This document shows, one piece after another, positions 33,440-41,695 of a stretch of 64,000 bases of DNA. The first letter of the stretch is position 1. Every line of letters begins with the position of its first letter. The position numbers were made by a program, and so were the translations under genes. The notes below the pieces were generated by a model, which did not search any database, had not been told where the DNA came from, and worked only from the letters and a program-made list of their open reading frames with translations. Origin of the DNA: Megalonaias nervosa (Eukaryota > Mollusca > Bivalvia > Unionida > Unionidae); NCBI GenBank assembly GCA_016617855.1, contig JAECUM010012959.1, positions 33,657 to 97,656 of the forward strand, in the 5' to 3' direction.

Positions 33440-34025
33440 TCGTCATCATCATTGTATATATAATCATAATCATACAATCATATGTTTGTGCCGTCCAAAA
33501 AATACAATCAAAATCATCACCATTTGTATATATTCATGTTCATAAAATCATATGTTTTTGCCAAAAAATATAATCAAAATCATCACCATTTGTATATATT
33601 CATGTTCATACAATCATATGTTCATTAGGATAAGTTTAGGAGAATCAAATCCGTAACAGACAAAATACACTCTCCCACCATACAACCACGTGGTGGGTGT
33701 ACTTTTGCACTCCCCGGGGTTTTGTATGGGGGAGAGTGTACAAAATCTGTTGTGGATTTCGAGGATTCTCCCGTCATCATCATTGTATATATAATCATAA
33801 TCATACAATCATATGTTTGTGCCGTCCAAAAAATACAATCAAAGTCATCACCATTTGTATATATTCATGTTCATAAAATCATATGTTTGTGCCAAAAAAT
33901 ATAATCAAAATCATCACCATTTGCATATATTCATGTTCATACAATCATATGTTTGTGCCAAAAAATATAATCAAAATCATCACCATTTGTATATATTCAT
34001 GTTCATACAATCATATGTTCATTAG
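33440..34025. repeat. ~66-bp satellite
   Basis: About six units contain AATCAAAATCATCACCATTT and TATATTCATGTTCATACAAT. The unit set is itself duplicated together with the hairpin (period about 310 bp). Open frames on either strand here are repeat artefacts. Confidence 0.9.
33668..33738. repeat. large conserved hairpin, copy b (element 1)
   Basis: Same arms and inner palindromes as 33358-33430, with a shorter T run. Confidence 0.8.
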
Positions 34026-34086
34026 GATAAGTTTAGGATAAGTTAGGATAAGTCTAGGATAAGTTAGGATAAATTAGGATAAGTTT
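34018..34086. repeat. TTAGGATAAG array
   Basis: Six to seven imperfect units of TTAGGATAAG. A single TTAGGATAAG-like piece is also present at the matching site in element 2. Confidence 0.8.
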
Positions 34087-34297
34087 ATGTTTGTTCCGTC
34101 TGCAAAAAATATAATCATCATCATAACCATATGTATATATAATCATAATCATTCTCAAAACACAGTCCCCCTCTGACCTTCTGAGCCTGCTAGAATCTTG
34201 TTTGGCAATCTAGGGGTTCACATAGGGTTATGGGGACTACAAGTTTTGTAATCTGATTTAGTAATATTTTTTATTTTAAAGAAATATTTATTATATA

Positions 34298-34756
34298 ATG
34301 AACCATGAAAACATTAATGATATTATTTCTGCTATTGAAAAATTGAAACATAACGGAATAAAGATATCTGATAATCTTGATCCTCAGAAAATTATGTGTG
34401 ACTTTGAATTATTACAACAACGAAAATTCGAAAATAAATACACATTGCCATCCAATTATAGATTCGTGAAATTAATTTATCAATCCATGTTAGAATCCTT
34501 GGCAATGGTAAACGACACACAGGTGAAGCTATTTGCACCTCTTGCACGTTCAATCGAAAAGATTAGATCCGAATTATCTCACGAGTGCGAAAGAAAAAAG
34601 ATTGTGGACAATCGTGTAATGCAATTGAGAAAAATTATGTTATTTGATTCTGTCAAAGGTGAAACAAGTGACACTGAGAGCAGCGACAGTGAAGGTAGAC
34701 CCCTGACAGAGTCAGAGACTGTAGTTGTGGCTAAACAAAACCCTTGGCAAAATTGA
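34298..34756 (+). CDS. small helical protein with acidic serine tail, element 1
   Basis: This intact gene of 152 residues starts at TATAATG. The N-terminal part is helical ('NINDIISAIEKLKHNGIKIS', 'YTLPSNYRFVKLIYQSML'). The tail is rich in Ser, Asp and Glu ('SDTESSDSEG') and ends 'VVAKQNPWQN'. The homologue in element 2 (50620-51048) is also intact but on the opposite strand. Both ends of the family are conserved (NIN..ISAI at the start, AKQNPW at the end), which supports a real protein. I do not recognise the family. Confidence 0.7.
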   Translation: MNHENINDIISAIEKLKHNGIKISDNLDPQKIMCDFELLQQRKFENKYTLPSNYRFVKLIYQSMLESLAMVNDTQVKLFAPLARSIEKIRSELSHECERKKIVDNRVMQLRKIMLFDSVKGETSDTESSDSEGRPLTESETVVVAKQNPWQN

Positions 34757-34831
34757 CAGAGTCGAACTATACAGTAAAAAAAAAATATTTATTTGTTTTG
34801 TTTTTTGTTATTTTAAGTTAAGAGGATAGAG

Positions 34832-35335
34832 TTATCTGACATATTCAGATATTATCTGCTGATCATATTTTATTGAAAATGAAGATTTGTATGTTTTATT
34901 TGCGACAAATTGTACCGATTGTGGATATATGCCAAAATATTTGGCAGCTGCATTTATTGATGGAAAAGTTATTTCTTGACCTGTTTCTGTATTCATGGCT
35001 TTAATAGCTCTCTTTCCGAATACTTTACACTTTCCTGTATTTCCACGTGCAGAATTCTGACTCTGTGTAATAGCTTGCAGGTTAGATAAATGATTATTTT
35101 TGGGATTTCCATCAATGTGATCAACTACAAGTCCATCTTTGATGACCCCATGAAAACATTCGAATATGAATCTATGTGAGAAATAATTTTTATTTCCACT
35201 GGTATTAAATACAAAATAACCAAATTTATTAACACTACCGACTGGTTTTTTTAATCGACAGTGCCTGATTACACCATCTCGAGACGCCTCATAATTTTTA
35301 ATTATGGGATGTGCCACAAATTCTTTTTGCTCCAT
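34832..35335 (-). CDS. HNH endonuclease, element 1
   Basis: This intact protein of 167 residues begins with a NUMOD4-like segment ('YEASRDGVIRHCRLKKPVGS') and has the HNH core 'VVDHIDGNPKNNHLSNLQ' followed by 'TQSQN'. The C-terminal part ('SINAAAKYFGIYPQSVQFV') resembles a NUMOD1-type DNA-binding helix-turn-helix. This layout is that of homing-type endonucleases in phages and large DNA viruses. It stands alone, not inside an intron or intein, convergent with the small gene at 34298-34756. The start is the ATG with TATATAA immediately upstream on the minus strand. Confidence 0.85.
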   Translation of the reverse strand: MEQKEFVAHPIIKNYEASRDGVIRHCRLKKPVGSVNKFGYFVFNTSGNKNYFSHRFIFECFHGVIKDGLVVDHIDGNPKNNHLSNLQAITQSQNSARGNTGKCKVFGKRAIKAMNTETGQEITFPSINAAAKYFGIYPQSVQFVANKTYKSSFSIKYDQQIISEYVR

Positions 35336-35347
35336 TTATATATAATA

Positions 35348-35667
35348 TTATTTGTTTAAATCATTGTTTTGAAATCTGACCAGATAATCTTCTACGGTTT
35401 TTATAGGAGATTTATCTGACGATGTCAGTGTATTATTTTTTTTGTCATAATATCATTTTAATTCTCTATATTTTTTACCGCCGCATTTTACACATAACTG
35501 AGTTTTTCCTCTGACTCCAACACCACATTGCACACACGGTTTTGGTCCTAGACTACCATTTTTAACGCTTTGCATATGGTAGCAGCAGAATTCATTCACG
35601 CATGCTTTGTTACAAGGAGAAGTATATCCGATTTTGAGCCAAATACATCGATTCTTTGTTTGAATCA

Positions 35668-35668
<1 letters not shown>
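35348..35668 (-). pseudogene. small cysteine-rich zinc-ribbon protein, element 1
   Basis: The minus-strand frame of about 100 codons has many paired cysteines: 'SPCNKACVNEFCCYH', 'KPCVQCGVGVRGKTQLCVKC'. It has a TGA-type stop shortly after 'KKYREL' (near 35455) and its start codon has been lost into a TA microsatellite. The element 2 homologue keeps an ATG. The pattern suggests one or two zinc ribbons, so a nucleic-acid-binding or regulatory role is possible. It is divergent from the polymerase gene. Confidence 0.55.

Positions 35669-35740
<72 letters not shown>
35669..35740. repeat. (TA)n microsatellite in a divergent promoter
   Basis: About 36 TA units between the zinc-ribbon gene (minus) and the polymerase gene (plus). 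Element 2 has only a short TATA-rich stretch here. Confidence 0.95.
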
Positions 35741-35743
<3 letters not shown>

Positions 35744-35776
35744 TAAAATTCAATTTAAATATTTGTCTTAATTATA

Positions 35777-38700
35777 ATGGAAGAATTATCCATCATTGAG
35801 CCTTCCGCAGTCTCAGCGGGAACTAGATTTGATCTTGACAGATTACCAGGATATAAATTTAGTGCTTCGATGCAAGATCTAGCTTTAACAAATAAGGATA
35901 TAACCGAACGTATCCGTGAAGCCAAGAAGGAATTTCGTGACGATGGTGCGGCTCATGTGTGGTCAACATTCAGGATCGGAAATATTGTCGATACTATAAT
36001 GAATGACAAACGAGGAAGAATAATTATTAACCACCTTGATGTTCAAAAATATTTTATTTTAATAAAATTTATTGTAAGGACAGACGACGATACTTGGATT
36101 ATTCGTGACAAGCGTGATCCAGTCCGCATACAGTCGGGAAATAATATTGTTCTCTTGAATAATAAATCCAAACCCGGAGTACTTACTGGTATTGACAAAC
36201 CGTATTATGAACGAAGGTACCCTGTGACTGCGGTTGTCTATGCAATATATCCGCTGAATAATAAACCTGACGTCAATGATCTCAAGCCGATGAGACTGTC
36301 AGAGTCAAGAATAAACTGTGTAGCTGAACGAGTTACAGAACACTTCACAAACGCAATACGTGGTAATGGTTTAACAGATTTACGACGTAAAAAAATAAAT
36401 ACATGGGCGGAAGCAGTTAAAGATACTGGAGCATCTATTAAAGATGTTGCTGAGCTAGAGAAGAAATTAAGATTTCCAATAGCAGTAAAAACACTAACCG
36501 GAGAAATTTTGTACAAACCGAAATATATAAAAAATGGAAACCCTATAACAATCATTGATCATAATGCACATGCATGGACTTTGGCAGTAACAATATTTCC
36601 ACGAGACAGAACGGTTAAATTTTATGATGGTAATATGTTTGATTTTATCAGAAATATTAGTAAAAGTGACCCTGTATCTGTTTGGTTATTTCAAAGTTCA
36701 GAATATGATTATTACGATCAGTTTGTACGGCCTGGTGGGGATATTTATCGTAGAGAATCTCTTCATGTAGAAATGGAACATCTTGCGCTGAAATATACTT
36801 CTGACGATGTCAAAGTTAGACAATTACTGAATAATTGTTTTACCGTTCCATCAGTCGCTGCTCACTTTGCTCAAGAGAAAAATTTATGGAAACCGACACG
36901 ATTGGAATTTCTTGAAGATGCCCAGAAAAGTTGTATAGAATATGGACACGGTGGATTATGGAATACTAAATACATGTATCTCCGTTGACGTGGTAGCGTG
37001 TTATCCTGGAAGTTTTCTTGGATACGGAGAATGTTCTGAATACTTTAAGAGATTTGGACATCCATCACACGAGATGACCAGAGTTGCGATAAACGGACCT
37101 TTACCAGATTTTGACTTAACTGGATTTACCTATATAGAATCATTCGAGTTTACGAAAATCTCCATCCGATTACTTATGCTTGGTTTGGAAGACATTTTTC
37201 AGAAAAATGTTGGGTTCCAATAGTACTATTACGATATATGCTTGATGTTGGAATTTTAGTATCTTTACAGGTGAGTGAAGCAATTATATCGTATCGGTCA
37301 CAGAAGCAAGTTTGGTTACCAAAACCGGATAGATTTAATATTGATGATGCCAGGAAAGAATTTCCTGATCTTAATGAAGATGACATTATTAAAATTACTA
37401 ATAATATACGCAAATGCAGAGACGATCACGATGAGAAACTTGCAAAAGATCTTGGTAGAAAGATAATCGGTATATTTACACAAGGAGGATCATATGATCA
37501 TAAACGACACTGTACAAGATTAATTATGGACGATGCTGAACTTGATTTTATAATCACTGATACAACGGAAAAAAAACACATTTATAAGTCGAAGTAATGC
37601 TTATTTATGAAACGGAACCAAACTAGGTACAATTGTGAGCTATACTGATGGTGACTCACCGCAGTTTACTCATTTAAGATCTTCGATATTAGCCTACCTT
37701 TCGATAAATCTGCTGTCTATGATAAATAGATTTCCTCGTTACGCTGTCAGGGTCGCCACGGATTCGTTCTACATAAATAAAAAATACACGGATTTGTTAA
37801 AACCGCTACTTGGTAATGGTGAATGGGGATCATGGAGAATAAAACAAGAAAATATATTTAGTTATTCTGAATCTGCCGACGTTGAAATTAAGGAAATATA
37901 TTACAAAAATAATAATCAAGTATCAAAGTCATCAGCACCATCTGTAAATGATCCTGTGGGTAGACATAAAACTGTTTATCTTAACGGATGCGGTGGTTCA
38001 GGTAAAACAACACGTGCGATTAAATTATTCCTGAACAACTATTCAGATATAATTGTTTTAACACCGACACATAAACTGGCCAGAGAAATAAAAGAACGAG
38101 GAGTAAAATCATGTACATATCATAGTTTCTTCAGATGGTGTGGAGACACATGGACTCCTGAGCGAATGGGTGAGAAATATATACCTAAATATATTATCTG
38201 GGACGAGATAGACACGGTGTCGTTAGAAATATTAAAAACATTTCTTGATTGGTTATTGACAAAGAATACTGCCGTAATAATGTGTGGTGATCATGGTCAA
38301 TCACCACCCTTTATTGGACAGTCACCACATGAATGGCTGAAGAATAATGTAGATTATTATGAAGAAATAAATGATGACCATAGAGCTATTGATGAACCAC
38401 TGAAAGAATTTAAAAGGTTAATCAGACTACAGCCAGAGAAAATACAATGTGAGATAATGCGTAAATTAATTCCAGAAACTACTATGAATGATTTTTTTAA
38501 TTTATGGAGACCCGCTGATTTGATAGTCGCAAGTAGAAAGATAATTCGTGATGAACTGCAGGAGAAATTATTTCTGTTACGTAAAGAAAAATTTTCAGAT
38601 CAACCTGTACCATTATGTTATCGCCCAGCAGATACTCGACGACAAAATATTGATGTTGAAATTCCTGGTGGTGGGATACAAAATCTTGTCTTGAATGATA

Positions 38701-39243
38701 TTGTTTTGGTTGCTGTTGATGTTGTTGAGAATGCGCTGAGTATAGATAAATTTCCGTGGACGTTAGGATACGCTATAACGATTCACTCATCACAGGGATT
38801 AACTATTTCTGATACAAATGTCTGGATTGTCGATGATCGGATCGAATGGTCAAATTTAGTTGATCTTGCAGTATCTCGAGTCAGAAGAATATATCAACTA
38901 CATAGGGTTATTATGAATTTTACAGAAAATAATGATCAAACTGTTAGTAATGACGTAATAAGAAAAAAACTATCTGGTTATAAACAATGCGACAAACAAA
39001 ATAAGCGTGACTTTGATATTGATACTGAATTTATTATAACACTAAAACAACGACAGAATAATCATTGTGCAAGCTGTAACTGTAATATGTTATAAAAAAT
39101 ATTCGAATAATAATCCAAGACAATTCACCGTAGACAGAATTAATAGTGATCTTGGTCATACACGTGATAATGTGATGCTGACCTATCTTGAATGTAATCG
39201 ACGTCGGGGCGCTGGACGCCCTGGTGCTAGCTTACATAAGTGA
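35777..39243 (+). pseudogene. fused family-B DNA polymerase / SF1 helicase / HNH zinc-finger gene, element 1
   Basis: A gene of about 1,150 codons. The N-terminal ~400 codons (35777-36970) have no motif I can name. Polymerase motif A ('VDVVACYPGS', ~36981), a motif-B-like region ('KIIGIFTQGG', ~37460) and motif C ('VATDSFY', ~37755) follow. The helicase begins with Walker A 'GCGGSGKTT' (~37990), Walker B 'IIWDEI' (~38195), 'CGDHGQSPPF' and the late motifs 'TIHSSQGLT' and 'LAVSRVRR' (~38870). The C-terminus is a CxxC...CxxCN HNH-type finger ending at 39243. Lesions: small deletion near 36970, the -1 shift near 37150 shared with element 2, a shift in an A-run near 37570 and a stop near 37608, and damage near 39092. 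It would replicate the element DNA. Confidence 0.85.
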
Positions 39244-40214
39244 AGGTGGTGGTAATTGTGTGTCTTTAGGAATTACTTGTAATTGTTCACGTACAAATCC
39301 ACGTTCAGGAGCAGTTGAATCTAGTCTGTAGATTGCAGGTCTACCAGTGGATCTTACCACGCTAGAAATTGTATGTGTAGTCACACTCCAGATAGGATCA
39401 GTTGCTCTTTATTTACCACCTTCAAGTTCACCAGGTTCATATAAATATCTTACAGTTACATTACCTAATACTGGTTGAGAGGAAGATTCACGTTGGTGTA
39501 TTGGTATATATTTTTTTGTAATTGCATTAGAAGGTTTCATGGAAGTTGCACGAGTAATTTCATTATTCAAAGCAGCTATCACACTTAGTAACCTTGCAAC
39601 CCATTCACGAGATCTCTCCCCCGACTTAAAGTCAGTGGATATTTCCCTTGCATATTGATATCCAAATAACCGCTCAGCAAGTGTTCGATTAAATCGTTCA
39701 ACGATTGCCTGATCACGACGAATTTCAGTGTGTGTCCTTGTCTGATTTTAACGTTATGTTTATTCATCAACGATAATACCGCACCAAGAAATTCTTTGCC
39801 AGGATCAACTTGTAATAAGTGTGGCTATCGTAGACCACCACGTTGATAAATTCGCTCAAACGCAGATACAACTTCAGATGCTGTCTTTGTTGATAATGGT
39901 TTTGCTTCTTTATATCTGCTTGCAACGTCAACGACAGTCAATGCGTATTTGTATGTGCGTGATTGACGTCTACCAATTTTAATGGTGTCATGTAGTAAAA
40001 ATAAAATATCTGCTTGATGAACTTCATTAGGGGTGCTGACATCAAAATGTGCGTACTGAATTTTTTTAGGTGGTGGTAGATAAATTTGCTATATTGCCTG
40101 TCGTGCTAACCACGCTGCAGCAACAGCACGTGAGACTTTTGCAGCTTCAGCAAGTTTAGTAATCGCTGCTCTCCCCCTCCAATATCCTCTTGGGCTATAA
40201 TAAATGGATTCCAT
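39232..40214 (-). pseudogene. DDE integrase (Polinton type), element 1
   Basis: Read on the minus strand from the ATG at 40214 ('MESIYYSPRGYWRGRAAI', a helix-turn-helix-like start), it reaches the catalytic core: 'HQADILFL' (first Asp), 'LTVVDVASRYKEAKPL', 'QVDPGKEFLGAV' (second Asp), and 'IVERFNR' (Glu). A C-terminal basic domain with 'GRPAIYRLDS' ends at 39232, overlapping the polymerase-helicase gene end by about 10 bases (convergent). Stops replace tryptophans near 40093 and 39827, and frameshifts occur near 39730 and 39410. The enzyme is a retrovirus-type integrase that would insert the linear viral DNA, giving the flanking duplications. Confidence 0.9.
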
Positions 40215-40230
40215 TATAATAGTTATATAA

Positions 40231-40734
40231 TTAATTACCAGCCCCTAACATTATTTTACCTTTCATAGCAGATTTTATTAGAAAACTAGCGAGTTTTTCT
40301 CTGACAGATTTATTAGGTATGGAATTTAATACATGAATCAATTTCACATCTGCGAGATGCCGTTGTTGTAAATCTTTACTTTTATACGCAACATCATGAA
40401 CACGACACGCTTGATCAGTCTTGTTTATTGGATGCTCTCCTGGTCTTGGTTGATCTTGATCATCAAGTCGGATATCAAGTCGAGTTCCAGGACCACAATA
40501 ATTATATCCAGGAAGATGTTCCTCACCGGGGTATTTAGCCCATGGAGTTCCTGGTAATTTTCCTAATGAAGCGGCGATATCTCCACCGTTCTTCGTCGAT
40601 GAAATAAATTTATATTTTTTTGTGCCACATTCTACACATTTACCTGTAATTGCAAGTCTTTTATTTTTTGTTGTTATTGTTGTTAATCCAGTGGTATGGG
40701 TAAGTGCTCTGCATCGAACGCAATATAAATTTAT
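40231..40734 (-). CDS. zinc-ribbon / phospholipase A2-like protein, element 1
   Basis: Two CxxC pairs near the N-terminus ('YCVRCRA', 'GKCVECGTKKYKF') form a zinc ribbon. Next comes a parvovirus-VP1-type PLA2 domain: calcium loop 'YNYCGPGT', then 'CRVHDVAY' with the catalytic His-Asp. The C-terminus ends 'GKIMLGAGN'. PLA2 domains in parvovirus and adintovirus capsids breach endosomal membranes in entry, and the same role is inferred here. The initiator ATG seen in element 2 is ATA here (40732-40734). Translation would need an upstream ATG at 40800, which overlaps the divergent ATPase gene. Confidence 0.85.
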   Translation of the reverse strand: MNLYCVRCRALTHTTGLTTITTKNKRLAITGKCVECGTKKYKFISSTKNGGDIAASLGKLPGTPWAKYPGEEHLPGYNYCGPGTRLDIRLDDQDQPRPGEHPINKTDQACRVHDVAYKSKDLQQRHLADVKLIHVLNSIPNKSVREKLASFLIKSAMKGKIMLGAGN

Positions 40735-40746
40735 GTTATTTATTAT

Positions 40747-41415
40747 ATGAATATAATTGACTTTTCTGCGACACAAAAACAAGAACCAGTAAGGCACCAT
40801 CCAGCGCTACCGAATTCTATCAGAATGATTATAATAGGCCCATCTGGATCAGGCAAAACACAATTATTGCTTAATCTGATAATGCGATGGCTCAAGCGGG
40901 ATAAATTATATTTGGTAGCACCATCTGTAGATGATCAACGATGTTACGAAGTACTTAAAGATTTTAATGAAAATGCAAAATTGCTGAATGAAGACGGCAA
41001 TGATGTTGTTGATTTTATTACCGATATTGATGAAGCACCATCTGTAGATGATCTAGATGGATTTATTAATAACCTCGTAGTATATGACGATATTATGTTA
41101 GATAAACAATCAAATCCAGCTCGGATATTTTCTCGAGGTAGACATAAAAATACTGATGTGATTTATGTTACTCAGCGATATACACAAATACCTAAAGTGA
41201 TCAGAGATAACTGCAATATTTTAGTTGTGTTTAATGGAGTAGATAATTATACCTTACAAAATATTTATTATACTTGGTGTTCAGGGGATATGGATATGAT
41301 TAAGTTTAAAAACTTCTTTTCAAAAGCACAAGCTGTTCCGTTTGGATTTATAACAATAAATCTACATGACCCAAGATCTAGATATCGTATAGGTCTTGAT
41401 AAAATCTTTGGTTAA
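40747..41415 (+). CDS. packaging ATPase (FtsK/A32 type), element 1
   Basis: This intact protein of 222 residues has Walker A 'GPSGSGKTQLLLNL' at residues ~32-45, Walker B 'NNLVVYDDIMLD' at ~110-121, and a polar 'VIYVTQRYTQIPKVIRDNC' segment (~135-153) as in Polinton and nucleocytoplasmic-virus packaging ATPases. It would pump the genome into the preformed capsid. It is the last gene before the right terminal repeat and starts about a dozen bases from the divergent PLA2 gene. It is among the best conserved genes between the two elements (same length, no lesion in either). Confidence 0.9.
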   Translation: MNIIDFSATQKQEPVRHHPALPNSIRMIIIGPSGSGKTQLLLNLIMRWLKRDKLYLVAPSVDDQRCYEVLKDFNENAKLLNEDGNDVVDFITDIDEAPSVDDLDGFINNLVVYDDIMLDKQSNPARIFSRGRHKNTDVIYVTQRYTQIPKVIRDNCNILVVFNGVDNYTLQNIYYTWCSGDMDMIKFKNFFSKAQAVPFGFITINLHDPRSRYRIGLDKIFG

Positions 41416-41419
41416 TTAT

Positions 41420-41690
41420 AGCAGCAGAGAGGGTGAACGGCAAAAATTGAGTGACCCGGCAAGTAAACGAGTCGCATAAAAATTTGAAGAAAAAAAAATA
41501 CGTCAACGATGGAATAACAAAAATGAGCTAACCCAGACGATTTATTGTCAGTTCTCAACCGTATGAAAATATGTTCGGTTAGAGGCTTCAGTTTAACGTT
41601 ATTGACCTTGTTTTTTCAGCCTCTGTAGGAACCTTTATTTTTGCTCACGGACTTGAGCAAAAATTTGTAGGGTTTACCCTCTCTGCTGCT
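41420..41690 (-). repeat. terminal inverted repeat, element 1 right
   Basis: Inverse of 24976-25247 with about a dozen differences. It has the same nested inverted edges. Confidence 0.95.
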
Positions 41691-41695
41691 CGTGG
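41691..41695. repeat. target site duplication CGTGG (right)
   Basis: Matches 24971-24975. Confidence 0.85.

Larger units (their letters stand above)
32410..34297. other. non-coding variable block of element 1
   Basis: AT-rich sequence without genes, containing duplicated segments (for example AAATTTTGCTAGATTTTT at 32533 and 32583, and two ~75-bp copies at 32870 and 33027), a GAGATAACT hairpin, a tRNA-like sequence, two large hairpins, a ~66-bp satellite and a TTAGGATAAG array. The block as a whole is inverted relative to element 2. Confidence 0.7.
24976..41690 (+). mobile_element. Polinton/Maverick (adintovirus-like) endogenous virus, element 1
   Basis: This unit of 16,715 bp has terminal inverted repeats of about 272 bp and a 5-bp target duplication, and is inserted into the integrase gene of a Gmr1-like retrotransposon. 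It encodes the Polinton hallmark set: DDE integrase, family-B polymerase, adenain-type protease, FtsK/A32-type packaging ATPase and capsid proteins. It also encodes a PLA2 protein, an HNH endonuclease and a helicase fused to the polymerase. The capsid genes stand in a row on the plus strand. Several genes are intact (155-residue core-like protein, protease, fibre-like, membrane protein, ATPase, HNH). Others carry stops or shifts, so this copy is an inactivated provirus-like element. Confidence 0.9.

Noticed and set aside
33180..34025. Overlapping open frames of 60-123 codons on both strands
   Set aside because: They run through the hairpin copies and the ~66-bp satellite, have repetitive low-complexity translations and no counterpart in element 2.
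34018..34086. Telomere-like TTAGG repeats
   Set aside because: The unit is TTAGGATAAG with irregular spacing, not (TTAGGG)n, and lies inside a viral element.
37265..37285. An intron at the polymerase break (AG|GTGAGT in element 1, GTAAGT in element 2)
   Set aside because: The donor-like sites lie within conserved coding sequence that continues without a gap, and no acceptor would restore the frame better than the observed -1 shift.
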